Positions 63,294 to 64,000 of a stretch of DNA of 64,000 nt are shown here, in pieces. The position numbers and the translations under genes were made by a program. Below the pieces are notes generated by a model. It saw only the letters and a program-made list of their open reading frames with translations. It did not search any database and was not told where the DNA came from. The stretch lies in assembly GCA_963691755.1 (NCBI GenBank), contig OY829366.1, forward strand, positions 496,001-560,000, read 5' to 3'. Source of the DNA: Dinoroseobacter sp013215265 (lineage in GTDB: Bacteria; Pseudomonadota; Alphaproteobacteria; Rhodobacterales; Rhodobacteraceae). Numbering within the stretch: position 1 is the stretch's first letter; each line of letters opens with the position of its first letter.

Positions 63294-64000
63294 ATGCCCC
63301 TGATCGTATATGCCCGCGTCTCCATTGATGAACAAACGCTCGAAGGACAGGTGAGCGAGCTGCGCGCGGCAAGCTTTGTCACGGAGCATCTCTAACAGGC
63401 ATCCGGTGGCGATCGTGCCCGACCTGTGTTGGCGCAGCTAGTGGCCGACCTGCGCCCCGGCAATTTGCTTCGCGTGGTGCGGCTGGATCGTCTGGCGCGC
63501 TCGCTCAGCCATTTGTTGCAGGTGATTAAGACGCTGGAAGGGCGTGTGGGCGGCATTCTTCGTTGAAAGCGGGCGATCCGGCGATGCTGCGCAAGCTGGC
63601 GGCGGCGCGAGGGGCGGCGTAGATGGAGAAATTGGCCGAGACCGCGAAGGACTGGGTGCCCATCGTGCGACACACGCGGCCGGAAATGCCTTGGACGGAG
63701 GTGGTGCGGTTGGTGAATGTGGGGCGGTTGCTCGAGGGGAGAGCAACTTGGTCTGTGCCACGCCTGCGGTGGGCGCGGGGCGCTATGTGGGCGAGGGGTT
63801 GTTGTCAGAGACGGTGTTGGGCCGCGCGTCGCGACGCGAACGAGACGATCGGCTAGTGCAGATCGTGGCAGCGAAGCTGGGGGCCGAACCGGGGCTGAGC
63901 CTGCGCGAGATTGGGGCGCGGTAGGAGGGGCCGTCAGAGCGGACGCCGAGGGGGAGATGTGCAGTGGTAGGTGTCGACCGTGGCGGCGCTGGTGGAGCAG
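63294..64000 (+). pseudogene. Broken Tn3-type serine recombinase/resolvase
   Basis: Starts MPLIVYARVSIDEQTLEGQ, the catalytic serine-recombinase N-terminus, three bases after mazF. Lesions: an in-frame TAA at 63393; a stop at 63564 and jump from KTLEGRVGG to the later region, implying an internal deletion; the continuation (LKAGDPAMLRKLAAAR, then MEKLAETAKDWVPIVRH) in another frame with TAG at 63620; a further shift near 63730 to RYVGEGLLSETVLGR, ending at 63922; and traces of the C-terminal tail to the window end. It must be inactive. Confidence 0.85.

Noticed and set aside
1..64000. tRNA, rRNA, CRISPR or intact prophage genes
   Set aside because: None recognised while reading the gaps; no repeated spacer pattern or phage module was seen.

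Overview
The window looks like chromosomal DNA of an alphaproteobacterium of the Rhodobacteraceae (marine roseobacter type), with a short foreign segment at the right end. The evidence is the gene content and order: parB-parA-rsmG-mnmG-mnmE-rho-hemJ, then maf-aroE-coaE-dnaQ facing away from it, a RegB/SCO/RegA redox module, hslV/hslU, addA/addB, and hrcA-grpE. No tRNA, rRNA or CRISPR array was recognised. Identifications rest on reading translations and motifs; no database search was possible.

Layout. 0-4.9 kb: cca (cut by the window edge), a CoA-type NUDIX hydrolase and hslO in one overlapping minus-strand run, a second NUDIX gene, and a response-regulator/PP2C phosphatase divergent from a stand-alone Hpt protein. 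4.9-15 kb: ilvA, argG, a sulfotransferase-like gene, exported msrA, a PfkB kinase, maeB and mutS. 15-20 kb: grpE and hrcA (minus), divergent from the overlapping rph-rdgB-ridA-hemW string. 19.7-27.1 kb: parB, parA, rsmG, mnmG, mnmE, rho and hemJ, all on the minus strand, with three perfect parS sites lying in coding DNA. 27.1-27.5 kb: an AT-rich gap with DnaA-box-like 9-mers, which I propose as the chromosomal replication origin. 27.5-30.2 kb: maf, aroE, coaE and dnaQ on the plus strand, so genes diverge from the gap on both sides.

30-40 kb: secB, an FxsA-type membrane protein, a Tim44-like gene, mltA and an Smr gene, an MFS transporter, a hydrolase lipoprotein, hslU and hslV with a membrane-protein gene between them, a capsule-type glycosyltransferase and trxA. 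40-49 kb: addA and addB (addB carries an apparent frameshift), then murU-amgK-tsaE, which overlap one another. 49-53.6 kb: a PAS protein and the regB / SCO / regA / lipoprotein cluster. 53.6-59.1 kb: a GNAT acetyltransferase, two HD-domain genes, ahcY, an alpha/beta hydrolase, a DUF2853 gene, a candidate small RNA and an EVE-domain gene.

59.1-64 kb differs from the rest. Two AT-rich or debris stretches flank a GDP-L-fucose pair (gmd, fcl). After them come mazE/mazF, with mazE apparently frameshifted, and a Tn3-type resolvase broken by several lesions. This is probably the edge of an acquired, decaying element.
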